A DNA stretch of 64,000 nt from Motacilla alba alba. Its lineage: Eukaryota; Chordata; Aves; Passeriformes; Motacillidae. A program made the translations under genes and the position numbers. Positions 38,301 to 50,969 of the stretch are shown here, piece after piece (position 1 is the stretch's first letter; each line of letters begins with the position of its first letter). The DNA lies in the NCBI RefSeq assembly GCF_015832195.1, contig NC_052046.1, forward strand, positions 30,470,911 to 30,534,910. Direction: 5' to 3'. The notes beneath the pieces were generated by a model. That model did not search any database. It saw only the letters and a program-made list of their open reading frames with translations, and was not told where the DNA came from.

Positions 38301-40814
38301 TGTAATGAAAGAAGGGTTATATATAGAATGGATTTTGGTTCTGTGTTCCTCTATACATCAGCAATGGACAATGATGAAGAATGTTCAAACATCAGGAGAC
38401 TCAAGATTTAAATAGAAAATTGAACTGAACATTTGTGTATGCCAAAATTTTGTAGTGAGTTAGACACAAAGTAACTACAGGCTCAATTATCTGCAAGAAT
38501 GTTAAGAAACTCTTTAGGCAGCAAGGGACCCTCTTTGAGAAACAATTTCTGCTAGAGGCTTTAGAGGTCCTAGACCTGAGCATATGAAGCAAAAGAACTA
38601 CTCACTTACTGTTTATACATAAGTGAGCCCTCCCTCAAATATGTCTACAGTTTCATTGTATCTAGCCCTTGTCCTTGTCGGCCTAGGCCATATAAACTTA
38701 GAGGGCCTTTCCTCTCCTTTTCCCTTGCATCTGGCACATGCCTTCCCAGTGACTCTTGGCTATAGAGCCTACCCTTCTAAAACATGTTTTTGATAAACAG
38801 TTTCTCTTCTTGCTAAATTTTTAATAATATCAACACTCCAAACAAAAAACACCACACCCTTGGAATTTGCTGAATTTATGTAAATATTTTACTTCACTGT
38901 ACTCCTGCCATTACTTTACCTCCCAATGTCTTTCTGTTGCAGTTCCTTCACTGAAGTCTTGGTTAATGCATCAAATCATATGTAGGCTGAGTTCCTCCTG
39001 CTGTTACCAGCCTGGATGATTTGAGGCAGTATCTCCCACCACATAAAGATCTTAGCAGTAACTCAGGTAAATGTTAAACTCTCTTCAATTTACAGTGACA
39101 CTGGTCAATAGCACCTTTCAGGTAAAACATATGAAATACTAAACATCTGTTCATTGCCCAATGAACTCTAATTGTTAGCCTACAGCATATTGTTACCTCA
39201 TCAGATGACCAGTTAACACTATTCCAAAGCTAAGGTACATTCATATGCTAGAAGATTTAATACCTTGGCTGTTCAGCCATTATAGTGTGCAAGTACTATT
39301 TTGCTATTACTGGTTCCTGTGTTTTAAACCAGCACAAGTTATATAAGCATATTTGTGTGAGTGCTAAGGTGATTATGCTTCTCATTATATTACTTGATAT
39401 TTGTTGACTGAATATTGCTTTTAGTAGGTAGTAGCTTTATGCTTGTGCTGTTCACAGCACCTTATGCTTAGCTAATGCTTAGGAAGTAGCAAATGTAGTG
39501 GCTGTGGTATGTGTTCTAAGGGCTCTGGACTCAAACATTTCTCTTGAGGTTTCCTGTATTTGTACCGTTTATGTTGGGCAGGCTACCTCTATATGTTGAG
39601 GTATAGAGGACACAACTCCCCAGTAGCTACCTTCTTCTCAAACACCTTAATTCCTGTATTATGCTATGCAATGCATGATATAATGCTTACCATGGCTAAA
39701 TGGTACTTGGGACAATTCGTGTAGATTGCTGTCATCACTTCTGCCTGTATTTCCTCTGTCCCACTTGCTAGGCATATGGGTGACTAGCTGGAGTACTATC
39801 TGGGGTTCCTTGTGTGTGCATCCTAGAGCAGCTAGCTGCTCTCATCTACTGTGCCTTCTTGGCTGTCTCCCTGATCTTCCATTCCCCCTGGCCTGACTGA
39901 ACATGTGGTCTACAAGCTGTAAAGTTTGTTCTTTAAGTCTACCTAGTAAGCAAAAGCTCAATTAATATGCTGTAATTGAAGTTAATTAAGTGAAACTGCT
40001 TATTTTTCTGCAGGAAGGATGAGAAAAACAAAAAGCACTGGGTGCAAACTGAAATACAAGGCATTTTGTGTAAACATAAGCCCTTTTTACTGTAAAGGTG
40101 ATAAAACACAAAAAGCCCAGAGAGGCTGTGGTGCTTTGCTCCTCATAGATACTCAAAATCCAACTAGGCATAGTCCTGAGCAATCTGCTGTAGGGTGACC
40201 CTGCTTGAGCAGGACAGCCAGACTGCCAGCCTCAGCTCATCTCTCATGCTGTCACACTTTCACAAGGCATAGGTTTATTCAAAAACATTTACACTGCTCA
40301 AACATTTTCTAAAAATTTGACACGGCCTCTCTGGAAATGGGGTCTCATAAAGTAAATATTTTCTGGGCTTGTCAATACAGATAGAAATATGTGCTCAACC
40401 CAATACTGATAAAACTTAAACTGCTGTCTCACTAATCAGCAGTCACCTACAAGACTAGGAGAATTGCTACATATTCCCTACTTAAGAATATGTTATTAAC
40501 TGTATTAAATGAATGAGATAGCCTCTGTGCACTCAGCTTTGCTGATTTTTATGTGTTTAATTACAGTTAACTCTTTTCAAGAAGGTTCTTTCCCTGTGAC
40601 CAAATCTGGAGGATAAAACTAAACACCAGCACACTCAGTGACAGAACTCCCCCCTAACTTAATTTGAGTCAGGATTCTTTGCATGTTTGACATGCTGCCA
40701 GCTTTTAAAAGTCTTTTCTAACAGTGTATTACTTCAAAAGGATTTAATGAGGAATGTGGATTTTGGTAAAGTGTGATGAGTATTTTAGTTACAATGAAAA
40801 AAATGTTGATAACT
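35301..40814. other. Intergenic between the repeat-rich stretch and the CDO1 3' end
   Basis: AT-rich, no recognised repeat family or gene. All open frames are under 80 codons. Confidence 0.6.
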
Positions 40815-41550
40815 CTGAAATCAGTGCAGAAATCCAGTTTTATTTCAGTTTTCTTCTTCATTAGCTACACAGAATACTTTGGAAACTGGACATTAGCTGA
40901 ATTAAGTATGATTAGTCTTCTTAAAAGTCATATCTCTGTGCAATCAGTTTTGAAAATCATCATGCATGAAGCATTTCTCTGTTCCTATTTAAAACAGGAT
41001 CTGACAAATTAAATTGTAAAAAAAAAAAAAGGTAAAAAAATGCACAAAACTATCAAGATTGCCTAAAGCATTAAATCCTAAAAGACTTAATTGAAAAAAA
41101 TGCACTGCTGTTAGTTGTATCTGCTGTACTACCCATAGGTACAAGTGACTGGAAGCTTAGAAGTTTATATAGTTACTAATTACATTGAAAGCATACATCC
41201 CCATATGTCTATTGAGAAGAATCAGATGATGTTTAAAATCCTTATTTCTGATATTCTCAGTGTGATATCCAAGTTGGAGTTTAAAAGCCGCTATAATTAG
41301 ACAACCCACTACTTAATTCTAACAGGAGCCTAAGAAAAGGCATCTAACCTCTGAAGCAGGTTATGGGACTAGTTAGCTTAGTGTCCCATAATTGGCATTT
41401 GCTCGAGGAAACTGTGTGGTCTGGAGGCTGCCCTAGCGTACTCCGATGTACAAGTAATAAAATGGATCTGGCTGTCAGCCTTAGCCATGCAAGTCTTCTG
41501 TCCCTGGTTAAACATTCAGCAGGTCTTACTCAAATGCATGCTGATGCTTC
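40815..41550 (-). other. CDO1: Presumed CDO1 3' UTR
   Basis: The minus-strand sequence after the CDO1 stop codon has no canonical AATAAA until 40844-40839, which would give a 3' UTR of roughly 0.7 kb. Further AATAAA sites lie lower, for example near 40273, so a longer form is possible. The extent is inference. Confidence 0.45.
40839..40844 (-). terminator. CDO1: Candidate CDO1 poly(A) signal
   Basis: First AATAAA on the minus strand downstream of the CDO1 stop codon, about 710 bases away. It has not been tied to a transcript end. Confidence 0.4.
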
Positions 41551-41580
41551 TCAGTTGTTCTCCTGCGGTACTCCTGTAGC
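41551..41580 (-). CDS. CDO1: CDO1 coding exon 5, C-terminal nine codons
   Basis: After a clean polypyrimidine acceptor (CTTTCCTTTTAG, AG at 41582-41581) it reads ATGVPQENN and TGA (41553-41551). The human tail as I recall it ends ATSGSLENN, so length, phase and the EN-N ending all agree. Confidence 0.88.
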   Translation of the reverse strand, partial: ATGVPQENN

Positions 41581-44500
41581 CTAAAAGGAAAGAGGAGAGG
41601 TTGTTGCTTTAAGGAAAGAAACTGTCACTGCCTATTTCATGGTCTTGTTGTGGACCTTTGTTCTCAGAGTAGCTCCTAAAAATACTTGAAAAATATGTTT
41701 TCAGTGCTCCTTGTCAGAGTTTTGTAGAAGGCATTTTGTGCCTGACAAAGTCACCCTGCCTATCGGCTCTGGGTGACTGTGAGTAAACTCATGGCAGAAG
41801 GAACTGCTGAGGACTGCTTCCTCCTTCAGGCTATCTTGCTATCTTGTCTCCCCAATAGCCTGCTCTACTTCATTTCAACAGAAACTGCTTGAATGTCCAG
41901 CTTGGAAGACAGGCTGCAAATAGATACTGCCTCCCCCTGCAAAATTCCTGGCAGAAGAAACTGGTGTGCTGTGACACCCAAGACAAAATCAGTTTCCTGT
42001 CAGTGAACTTTCCCAGCAGCATTCTCATGTTTTGTACTTGAACTATGCAGTTACCCTGATGGGCAAGCCTTTTGACACACACACTATTTTTTTTAAATTA
42101 AGCCTATATAGCTTATTGTGTTTTTCCTGGAGAGTTAGTTAATCAAGACTACATCATGGCCAGAGGCCAGAAATCACAAGGGATTTACATGTGTCTTTTA
42201 CCTATAAAATAATTAAGACAAAGAGGATGTGCCTTTGTTTGGCTGATCTTCTCACTCATAAAAGACACACAAATATACTTTACATTGTTCTCTTGGTATT
42301 TATAATTTATAGATCTCTGCCTCCCTGGGTCCTTCTATGATCTGATAAGCAGAAGAAAGTTTGCTTTTCCAGTCTATTCTCCAGAAACCAAGTCACTGAG
42401 ACCAGAAGATTTTTGTAGCATGAAGTCATTTTAGGCAGCTGAATGGTCCAGACTTGCTATCACCTTCTTCTTTAATGGAATTCCATTTAGAGGAATTAAT
42501 GAAAGAGACTCAACGATTAAGATTTAGCTCTTTCCTGTAAGCCAGATCAACTGCCCCATAAATGGTGAAAACACTGCCAGATGGTTACAGACCAGAGTAG
42601 GGAAACACTACAAGCCAAAATACCTAGTCTCACTTACTATCCTATGTACTATATATTCAATAAAGAATTAAAACAAAAAGAAAGAAAATGAACACTGAAT
42701 CCTTGCATTAATTTTGTTCAGAATTCTTCCATGTTAATTACCCTTTAAAATCTGAACTATAAATTCAAATTTATTTCTCAAGGACTTTTCCAACTTGGGA
42801 AGGCCAAAATTTGTGTTTCAGCTGTTCAGTAATGTGGCAGGCTTCAGAGAAATAATTTACATGGTACTTGACAACTACATAAAACTTTAAATTGATCTGA
42901 CTAAGGACTCACTCTAGGAAACTCCTCAGCACTGAATTTCTGGCTTCAAGGAAAATGTAAGTGTTCAGTATCAAACAAAACTAAACAGTGTTTGAACATC
43001 TGTGGCTCAACATCCAGAATCAGTCTTTTCTCCTCAGGTAAGTACCTATTTTTCTCAATGCATATACTGCATTGGGAAAAATAGTGCTGGAATAGTGCTG
43101 AAACCCTGTTAACCTCTCCCATATGTTCCAGCTTGGTTGCTACAAAAATGGTCTTAAGATTTCTTTCCTATCCAAATAAAATCTCATGCCATTGCCCAAC
43201 AATGCAGACAACAGACAACTGGCCTACTCTTACCCTCAGAGCAAGTCTTACTCTGTGAATATTGTGATTATGAAGAATTGACTTGATTAAAGAAGTATTT
43301 ACAGTAAGCTACAAGGTTTAAAACCTCTTGAAATGTGATCCTTTTTGGCAGGACAGTTTAGGCAGGAAACGTCACACCTGACTAACACTGGCCAAAACAA
43401 TGTAGCTACTTCACACTTTCCATGGGCTAGGTTGTATTTACCATCGTTTGCTGCCAGAAGGTGCTTAACTAGTAGCAGATGCCCATTAATCCTCTGCTCA
43501 GAAGGAGAGGAAGGCTACAAAACCGACAACTCCACATAAGGGAAGTGCAACTTGACCAATCAAACAGTACTTGGAAACAGGTTTTATCTGATCCTAGAGG
43601 GGATGGCCCAGGAAGGGCAGAGGTGCTGACACTTCTGCCCGGGGCAGAGTCACTGCAGCCTGTGCAGGCAGCAGGGCAGCCCCTTGTGCCAGTCCCCACA
43701 GGGCTGAGAGCCCGGGGCTGAGTGAAGGGCGCTTCATCTTGTACTTACGCAGACAGTCCTTTCTCCAAACTGGCTGTAGAAGGTCATAGTGACTTTGTGC
43801 TTGTGCCCAGTCCTCTGATCAAAGGTGTTACAGGTGTCGAAGGGTGGGCTGTACAAATGCAGGCTAACAGCAGGCTCTGTGTGGCTTATGTTCTCCACAC
43901 GGTGCAGGCCAATGGAGTCTACACCAGCCAAGACACAAAATGGCAAAAAGAAGGTGGGTTAGCAGGACGATCCAATGAGATCTCAATTGCCTGGGAAAAA
44001 ATACTTTTGAAACTGTAACTCATGAGCAAATAGGCATGGCCACACTTCTATGGGTAACAAGTAACTCAGTACAGGAATTTGACTAGTGTTCTCTAGCACA
44101 GATTCCTAAATACACTGGTAATTCAAAATGTGTTATTGCCTTTCACAGTTCATGTAATTTCTAGATTATCTGCCATAGGATAAAGGCAAACAGAAATCCC
44201 AAGACCATACCATAAGTATTTTTCTAGGTCTCATTCCCAAAGGTCTTCAAGCTCATTTACTTTCCTAGGAGAGCTGTTGCTAAGCATGCTTCAGAAGCAG
44301 GAACGAGGCAAAAGCTTTTGTGTTGCTAATTCTTTACAAGTAACAAGGATGTCAGTCATATTAAAAGTCAGCTACATGCATTTGGGGCATAGACTTATGG
44401 GCAGACATATGGTGTCTTCTACTGCAGGCATCTGTTTCCTAATTAATTTGTCATTTGAGAACACATTTTTCATTTGTTTTCTCTTTCCTATAAAGTGACT

Positions 44501-47500
44501 AATCAATAGTGACCAACACACTTCCAATCATGACTGAATAGTAAGCATAATCAAGCATAATCATTATAGAAAAATGTAAGGTATGAAGAATCACATCTGT
44601 GAAACAAACCATGTCCATTCTACACTAAAATGGAGGTCTTGAGTTACTTAAGAGAGACCTTGAATTTAATTTATGACCCTGCTGTAAAAACAGCTCAGGC
44701 CTTTGTACTTGAATTTGTTATATAATACCTGGACATGTATTGTGCAACATAGCCATGGTACCCTGAGAGTCATGAGTACACTCTTAACTCTGATTGGAAG
44801 CCCTAAGTGTTGTTAACATACTTTATCTAAATAGAGGACGTAGCAGCTGGGGGGAAAGTCCTAAATCTTTGCTCATCTAACGGAGAACTCAAATAAACAC
44901 AGTTTAGTGGGTTCTGACCCTTACGTACAAGAGCAACCAAGAAGCACACGGTAGAATCGTGAAGGCACTTGCTATCGATGTAGTTATGGCAATCAACACA
45001 CTGTCAGTGTTTTCCTTCTGCTTGTTTAACATGTTCGTTTTAAACCAAAACATCTGTTATGAAACATGGCAGAGATTCAAACAGCCTCAGAGAACTGGAT
45101 ACCAAATTTGTTTTGAACAACTGAGGAAGCTTTGGGTAAGATGCACACAGTCTGCAGTTGTTTGCATTGGAAAGGACTGCGTATGTAGGGAAACCTGACT
45201 GAGATGGAGAACCCGTGTCCCTGGCACAGGAGCATCAGCAGATGTGTCAAGCCACTTCTTGCATTTCCTGCCCTATCAATTCAGTGTTTTCATTTAGCAT
45301 GGCAAAGCTTCAACAGTCTTCAGTGGGCTGAAGAACACCAGTCTTTCTCCCCAGTGCCCTTACCCTGGCTAAGTTCCTAACCCAACATGAGTCTCCCTCT
45401 AGCTGGGAAGTTCCCAAGGTCAGCCCCTCTAGGTGTGCTCTCCAGTGTTTTACCCATGATAAATAAAGCAGATGACCTGCTTGTCTGCTGCTTCACCTTT
45501 GTTCTGTTGAACTCAAAGTGGTCCAGCATGATGTGCAGGGTCTTTCATAGCACCAGCACACACTACACCCAGATGGCAGCTCCAGGATGGTCTCCAGCAA
45601 AGCACGAGGTGGTAATAGTTATGGATACATGTGATTATGGCATGGATTTAGATACTTAAAGAGCCTTACTGATGGAATCTTAGTAATTCTTAACATTGTG
45701 TTTTTTTTTTTTTTTTTTTTGTAGATTGAGGATTTCAGTTTTGCTTACACTGCACTTCAGCACTTTTGTTGATTTGGACAAGAAGTAGCACTGTCACAGG
45801 TTTCTGTTCCAGGCTGGTCAATTTATTTCATAGACAGCTTTTACATTTTCAACATAAATTTTCCATGACTGAGTAAAAGGATTACTTCTTTGGGAACAAA
45901 AAAAAGAAAAAAAAACAAGCAAGGTGATCAAGGTATCTAAACTTTGCTTCTCTTATTTCTTAAAAAATGCTATAAAAGTTTATGTTTACAAGCAATTTCA
46001 GATAACCATCAGGGGCACAATATTAAAGGCTGCTTGGGCTAGAGGAGATACCAAGTATTTTATTATTATTATTATTGCTACAAGCAATTGCTACAATGTT
46101 TTAGGAGTGAGTGAAAAGCACATTTTTATTGTGGTTGTTTTACTGAATCTAAATACAGGCTTGTGCAGAGTCTAAGAGTCACATTCTTAAACTGGGCATA
46201 GAGCCATAGGTATTATACTGTTAAATATAGGAGCCTAAAAAGCAGATGAACTCTTCTGTTAGGAATAAGACTCATGGACAGATAGTTGTCAAAACAAGCT
46301 TAATATCTTACCATTAATGTAGGCACATTGATTTTCCCTCAAAACTCGTTCTGACTTCTTAGTCATTTCACCATTTCCTTTTTTCTCAGGCCATTCAAAT
46401 AGAGTCTCCTTTAGATTTCCTTGGAGGATCTTCATAAAGCAGTGTGAGTCAGTGTGATCATGGATACTGCTATATATGTAAAAACAATAACCAAACTCAG
46501 TGTGATACACATATTTAATTTCAATGCAAGACAGACAACATAGCATATTGTATGGGGACAAAGCCTTAGAATGAAATTCCATTCCACAAGGGATGTGCAT
46601 TAAGGGATGTCTACTTAAACTGCTACTATGGAAATATAATGAGCTAAGTTCACATACAGCAGGGTTTGGAGAAGAGCCAGATATTGGTCAGCCTATGACT
46701 TTGATATGGAGAAACACAAAGAAAGTCTGGAGAAAGGAGTAGGGCTGAAAATTTCTCCAGAATGCAAAAACTCTTCAGGGCCAAGAAACAAAACAATGTG
46801 TCTACCCAGGAAGAGGTTGGTATAAACTTGCAAGTATAGCTGATCTCTGCAAATCCACCGTGCTCACTCCCAAAACATGAAAAAAAATGAGCTAATGCTG
46901 ATTAATTTCTATAGCCCCTTTACTGCTGGGAGTCACATGCATTGTTGAAAAAAAGTGCTGTACTTTTCACTCTGAGAGTACTAAATACAACCAGCTATAC
47001 TAAACTGGTAATTTCACTGATATTTTCATGTTAAAACCCAACATAATCTGGTAGGATTTGTTTGCTTTCTTGATCTCTCTTCTTGCTCTGAAGCATGTTT
47101 TATTTGCCACATTTAGAAGTTACATATGGGTTAGATATTTAGTTTTATATCGGTTTATTTTTCTTTAAGTACAGGACTAACTGTTATAGAAGTAAATGGG
47201 ATTAGGACAAAGGGAGGGCTCTCCACTCATCAGGGCAAAGGAGAAGAGGGAATTAATTTGACCCTCCGAAGTACAGCGCTAATGAGTTTCAATCAAAAAC
47301 TTGGTGCTTGTACATTACTGTTTTTATTCAGCAAAAATTAGGATTTCTTGCAAACTGAGATGCTGAGAGAGAAGAGCTTGCTTCAGGCACAGAACACTTC
47401 ACAAATGCCACATTGTCATGGTCCTTCCAAATAACATGAGAAAATCTGACCTTCTTCTTGCAAGAAGCAAAAAGAACTTGTTTCAGTCTAGCTCTAGCAA

Positions 47501-50500
47501 ATGCCCATCCAACTTGAACACAGCTTAACATAAATTACATGCTGTGTAGGAATAGCCTAGAAGGAGTAGAGGTGGTGAGCTCAATTCCTGTATCGCTCTG
47601 AGTATCATGTTATGACATCCCCTAAAGAATACTGTACATGATCAATTGCAACAAACAAAAACACCTGTTCCATCATCTCTTTAGGTTTTCTATTTAGATG
47701 TGAAAATGTTCAGTCCAAAACCTGCATATTTGCTATACAATTTTTTGCTTTAGCCCACACTTTGTGAAAGACCCTCCAAGAGACAGATCCTGCCCTGACA
47801 TAGTGTAGGACAACACAACCAAGGGTACAGTCTATGCACATGACTCAGGAGGCCACATCAGCATGATGATCCATTTTGAGGGAAGAGATGGGATGCATGA
47901 ACCTAGAGAAAGCCACACAGCTCTGGAAAGGGGCTCTCTCCTCCCTATCTGCACTCCTAATCCAAATCTACTTTTCTCATCTTGCCACAAAGGCAGATTT
48001 AAACACTCTGAGAGAATGGGGACTATTTAACCTGCACCTAAGTCCTGCTTCTGAGGTCAGGTGTTATATGGGTCTGTTGTATGGGACAGGTTGAAGAGGG
48101 TCATATCTGTATCACTGTATCTCTGGGACTAAAAACTTTCTCTGACAGTAGAGAAGCTTAGCTTTTGTAGAAAAACAAAACATTTTTAAAAGAGTGCTTC
48201 ACAAATGGCCATGGACTACAAACTTGCAAAAGTTACAGCAGATATTCAGGACTGCTATACTAATAGGACCTCTGCACTGCTTACTTTCCAGACACCTTCT
48301 GATAGCTCCCATAGGACTGATTTATTTCTCCTCTATTTTGTATGACAGTGAAAGACATGGGGAATTTATATGTTTGCTAAAATCATAGTTTTTAAATACA
48401 AACCTGCCATGACCTTCACCCCAGCACAAGATCATCAAGTTGAACTTTCCATTTCCATTGTCCACAAGATTTCTTGTATACCTGAAATACAAAGTGTTTG
48501 CTCTTTACTGTACTAATGTCTATAAAAGAGAAAATTATACAAACATGTTTATGAAAGAAGGTTGTGACATACAAAACCTCTTTTTATTCTGTTTTCTTTA
48601 AATGCAAGTTTTACTTAGAAAACATGAAGTTTTATTTGTAAGTTTGGCTTTTTTTGGTAAGAGTTATTTTTCTGGGAAGGAAACGGAATATCTAATATTT
48701 TGAATACTATTTCTTTTGAATTACATAGATGATTGGAGTTTGGGAACTATGAGTCAGACTAGAGTGGTAGACAGGATCAAATCAAAATGGTTATTGAATG
48801 AAGTCACTTCAGCAGCTGGCTTGTAATTAGAAACAGAGGACTGCAATGAAACAAGAAAAATACATAGTTACATTCTTCTGCAGTTCCTTTTCTGATATTC
48901 TTGGCTTTCCTTCTCTTACACAGAACTCATTTGTACAAAGCCAAAATAACAAAGAATGAAGATGCCAGACTTCCTGCACATGGTTCTCCCACTCTGTTCC
49001 TGAAAGTTCCATGTCTTGTATTGTAGCATTTTTGTGCGGATAAAGCACCTGTGAGGGACGCTTTGCTGGCATCTACTTCTAAACAAAGTTTATTAGAGCA
49101 AAATTTCTTTTCAAATAAGATCTTTTGTTTGTTTCCTTTTAATCTCCTATAAGTTTCCCTTGAACTGCTGATCATCTTGTTCCATTGACAAGTTCACTAG
49201 AGAAGGGATTTGGATTTTGCTCTATTGCTTCCCATAGCATGACCCTTGTGATCTGGGTCTGATACTATGGTACAAGCAGCTCAGTGGGAGACCTTCAGAT
49301 TTAATTTTAGCAGTAGTCATGAGTACTTGCACTTTGCCAAGTAAAGAAAATATTTATGCCTACCATGGTATGCCTCAATCTCATCTGAAAAATGCAAGCA
49401 AGGGCACATAGAAAGTGCAGTGATGTCAATTGAATGCTTTCAAATTTGTATCCCCATAAGTCCACTCTATTTTACTCAAGAAAGGATGCTCATCAAGAAC
49501 TACTTGCAAAGGAAACATGCATATGTATACACTGCCTCTCACTGCATCCACAACCTGTACATATATTATGGAGACATATTTTTCCTATGATGTCAGGAAA
49601 CAATTAATCAATACTGGCATTTGACAAAACTTCTCAAGTGCTGTTATTTCTGTACAGGTCTGGCTGGACAAAAATAAATTTATAAATAACAAATAATAAA
49701 TAAACAAATATATAAATAAAAGGTTGCCATGTATACTTCCAATGTTGACACACTTTGTTTTCCTGATTCTAGTTTGATGTGTTCTGTTACAAATGTCATG
49801 ATTTGTTCCAAATGGAAGATAGTCACAGAGAGGTGAAAGGAGGCTAAAAAAAGCCAAGCTAGAATGATGCTTTCACAATGCCACAGTTTAAAAGAAGTTT
49901 TGGAGTTTGGGGTGTTTGAGTGGGGTTTTTTTTCTATGTTTGTTTGTTTTTTAAAGAAAACACTCGAATAAAATGTATTTATCTTGAAATTTAAAGGCAG
50001 AGAAGCCAACAGCGGCAGAGATAAATCAGTTGCTGGCAGAGCAAGAGGGAGTTAGAACCCCAACAGCTATTTTCCTTCCAGCCGGTGAGCAGCAGAAAGC
50101 CTCTATCTGCGCTACGCTGGAGCACGGGGCAGCTCCCGGCCCGCCGACACGGCAGGGCATGCAGACAGGCACCGGCTCCGCCGCAGACACCGAGCACGCC
50201 CCGGGCGCGGGTCCCTCTGCGCGCCCTCCTCAGCACTCCGCGGGAAACCCGCGCCGCCGGCGTGCTTCTCCCGGGCTCCTTCTCCCAACTTTGTTTACGT
50301 GTTCTTTCGCTTATTTCGGTGGCTGCGGCGCGCCGCCGTGTCTCCCTGGGCCATCGCGGCGGCCGGAGCGGGAGCGGGCGGGGGGCCGGGTGCGGGGCCG
50401 CCGCCCGCCCGTGCCCCGGGGCCGCCATTGGCCGCGCCCGCTCCCCGCCCCCGGCCCCGGCGCGACCCCCGCCCCGCAGCCTCTGCCCTTCGGCCCCTCG

Positions 50501-50822
50501 GCGCCGCCGGAGGGGCTCTCGGCCGGGTCGAGAAGGGTTCACCCGGCGTCCCTGCTGATCCCTGTCCCCGTCCGCGGCTCTGCCTCGCCGCCGCCGCCGT
50601 TTGCGCGGCCGGGGGCTCCCTGCTCCGGGGAGTTCTCTACCTGTACTGGTCGAACTTGGCGTACTGCAGCCACTCCTCGGGGTTGCTCTCGTACGACTCC
50701 ATCAGCGCCTGGACCTCGTCCACGCTGACTTTGTCCTCGGCGAATATCTGATGGAGGATACGGACCAGCTCCTCCAGGCTCCGCGCCTTCCAGGTCTCCG
50801 TCTGCACAGGCTGCTCCATCAT
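41551..50822 (-). CDS. CDO1: CDO1, cysteine dioxygenase type 1, complete, five coding exons
   Basis: Cytosolic non-haem iron enzyme that oxidises L-cysteine with O2 to cysteine sulfinate, the entry step to taurine and sulfate. Coding exons on the minus strand: 50822-50641, 48481-48404, 46469-46312, 43918-43749 and 41580-41551, 618 bases in total, 205 residues plus stop; human is 200. All introns are GT/AG and all phases agree. Numbered from the first ATG, the cupin-fold iron ligands are His90 and His92 ([11 protein letters not shown]) and His145 (SIGLHRVEN). Cys97 and Tyr162 (LHLYSPP) are the pair that forms the thioether cofactor. Two tandem ATGs open the frame; the second (50819) matches the human start and has the better context (A at -3, G at +4). 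There is one extra residue near 118-121 (KKGNGEM) and the tail differs from human. Confidence 0.96.
41581..43748 (-). other. CDO1: CDO1 intron 4
   Basis: 2168 bases, phase 0. No recognised repeat or RNA gene inside. Confidence 0.85.
43749..43918 (-). CDS. CDO1: CDO1 coding exon 4
   Basis: 170 bases from (D)[15 protein letters not shown] to QFGERTVC. It carries the third iron-binding His and the cofactor Tyr. Acceptor GTGTAG at 43920-43919; donor TGC|GTAAGT with GT at 43748-43747, phase 0. Confidence 0.95.
43919..46311 (-). other. CDO1: CDO1 intron 3, with a T20 tract
   Basis: 2393 bases. It includes a T20 run at 45701-45720 (plus strand) and a short ATT repeat near 46060-46077 in AT-rich surroundings. 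No other feature recognised. Confidence 0.85.
46312..46469 (-). CDS. CDO1: CDO1 coding exon 3, iron-ligand and Cys-crosslink exon
   Basis: 158 bases from [12 protein letters not shown] to RENQCAYIN. It carries two of the three iron-binding histidines and the cofactor Cys. Acceptor AG at 46471-46470; donor G|GTAAGA with GT at 46311-46310, splitting an Asp codon. Confidence 0.96.
46470..48403 (-). other. CDO1: CDO1 intron 2
   Basis: 1934 bases, AT-rich. No repeat family or RNA gene recognised. Confidence 0.85.
48404..48481 (-). CDS. CDO1: CDO1 coding exon 2
   Basis: 78 bases coding for (R)[13 protein letters not shown], then [12 protein letters not shown] and a split Ser. Acceptor TTTCAG with AG at 48483-48482; donor CAG|GTTTGT with GT at 48403-48402. 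Found by reading, as it is too short to stand out as an open frame. Confidence 0.95.
48482..50640 (-). other. CDO1: CDO1 intron 1
   Basis: 2159 bases. The part nearest exon 1 (from about 50080) is inside the CpG island; the rest is AT-rich. Long open frames in the GC-rich part on both strands are composition effects. Confidence 0.85.
50641..50822 (-). CDS. CDO1: CDO1 coding exon 1
   Basis: 60 codons plus two bases. It contains [20 protein letters not shown] and ends in AKFDQY plus AG of a split Arg codon. Donor AG|GTAGAG, GT at 50640-50639. Confidence 0.96.
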
Positions 50823-50946
50823 CGCCGGTCGCTCCCCTGCCGCCGCCAGCCGCTGCCCCTGGCCGGCCCCCGCCGCCTGCCTTTATGCGCCGGGAGGCAC
50901 GGCGGGAGCCTACCACCGCCCCGGCGGGCGGGCCCGCGGACAGCTG

Positions 50947-50969
50947 CCCGTCCCCGTCCCCGTCCCCGT
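50947..50969. repeat. (CCCCGT)4 hexamer repeat
   Basis: About four tandem copies of CCCCGT, some 125 bases upstream of the CDO1 start codon, inside the CpG island. Confidence 0.9.

Noticed and set aside
50030..50728. Long plus-strand frame (232 codons) over the CDO1 CpG island
   Set aside because: GC-rich DNA lacks stops by composition. The Pro/Arg/Ala-rich translation is antisense to the real CDO1 exon 1.
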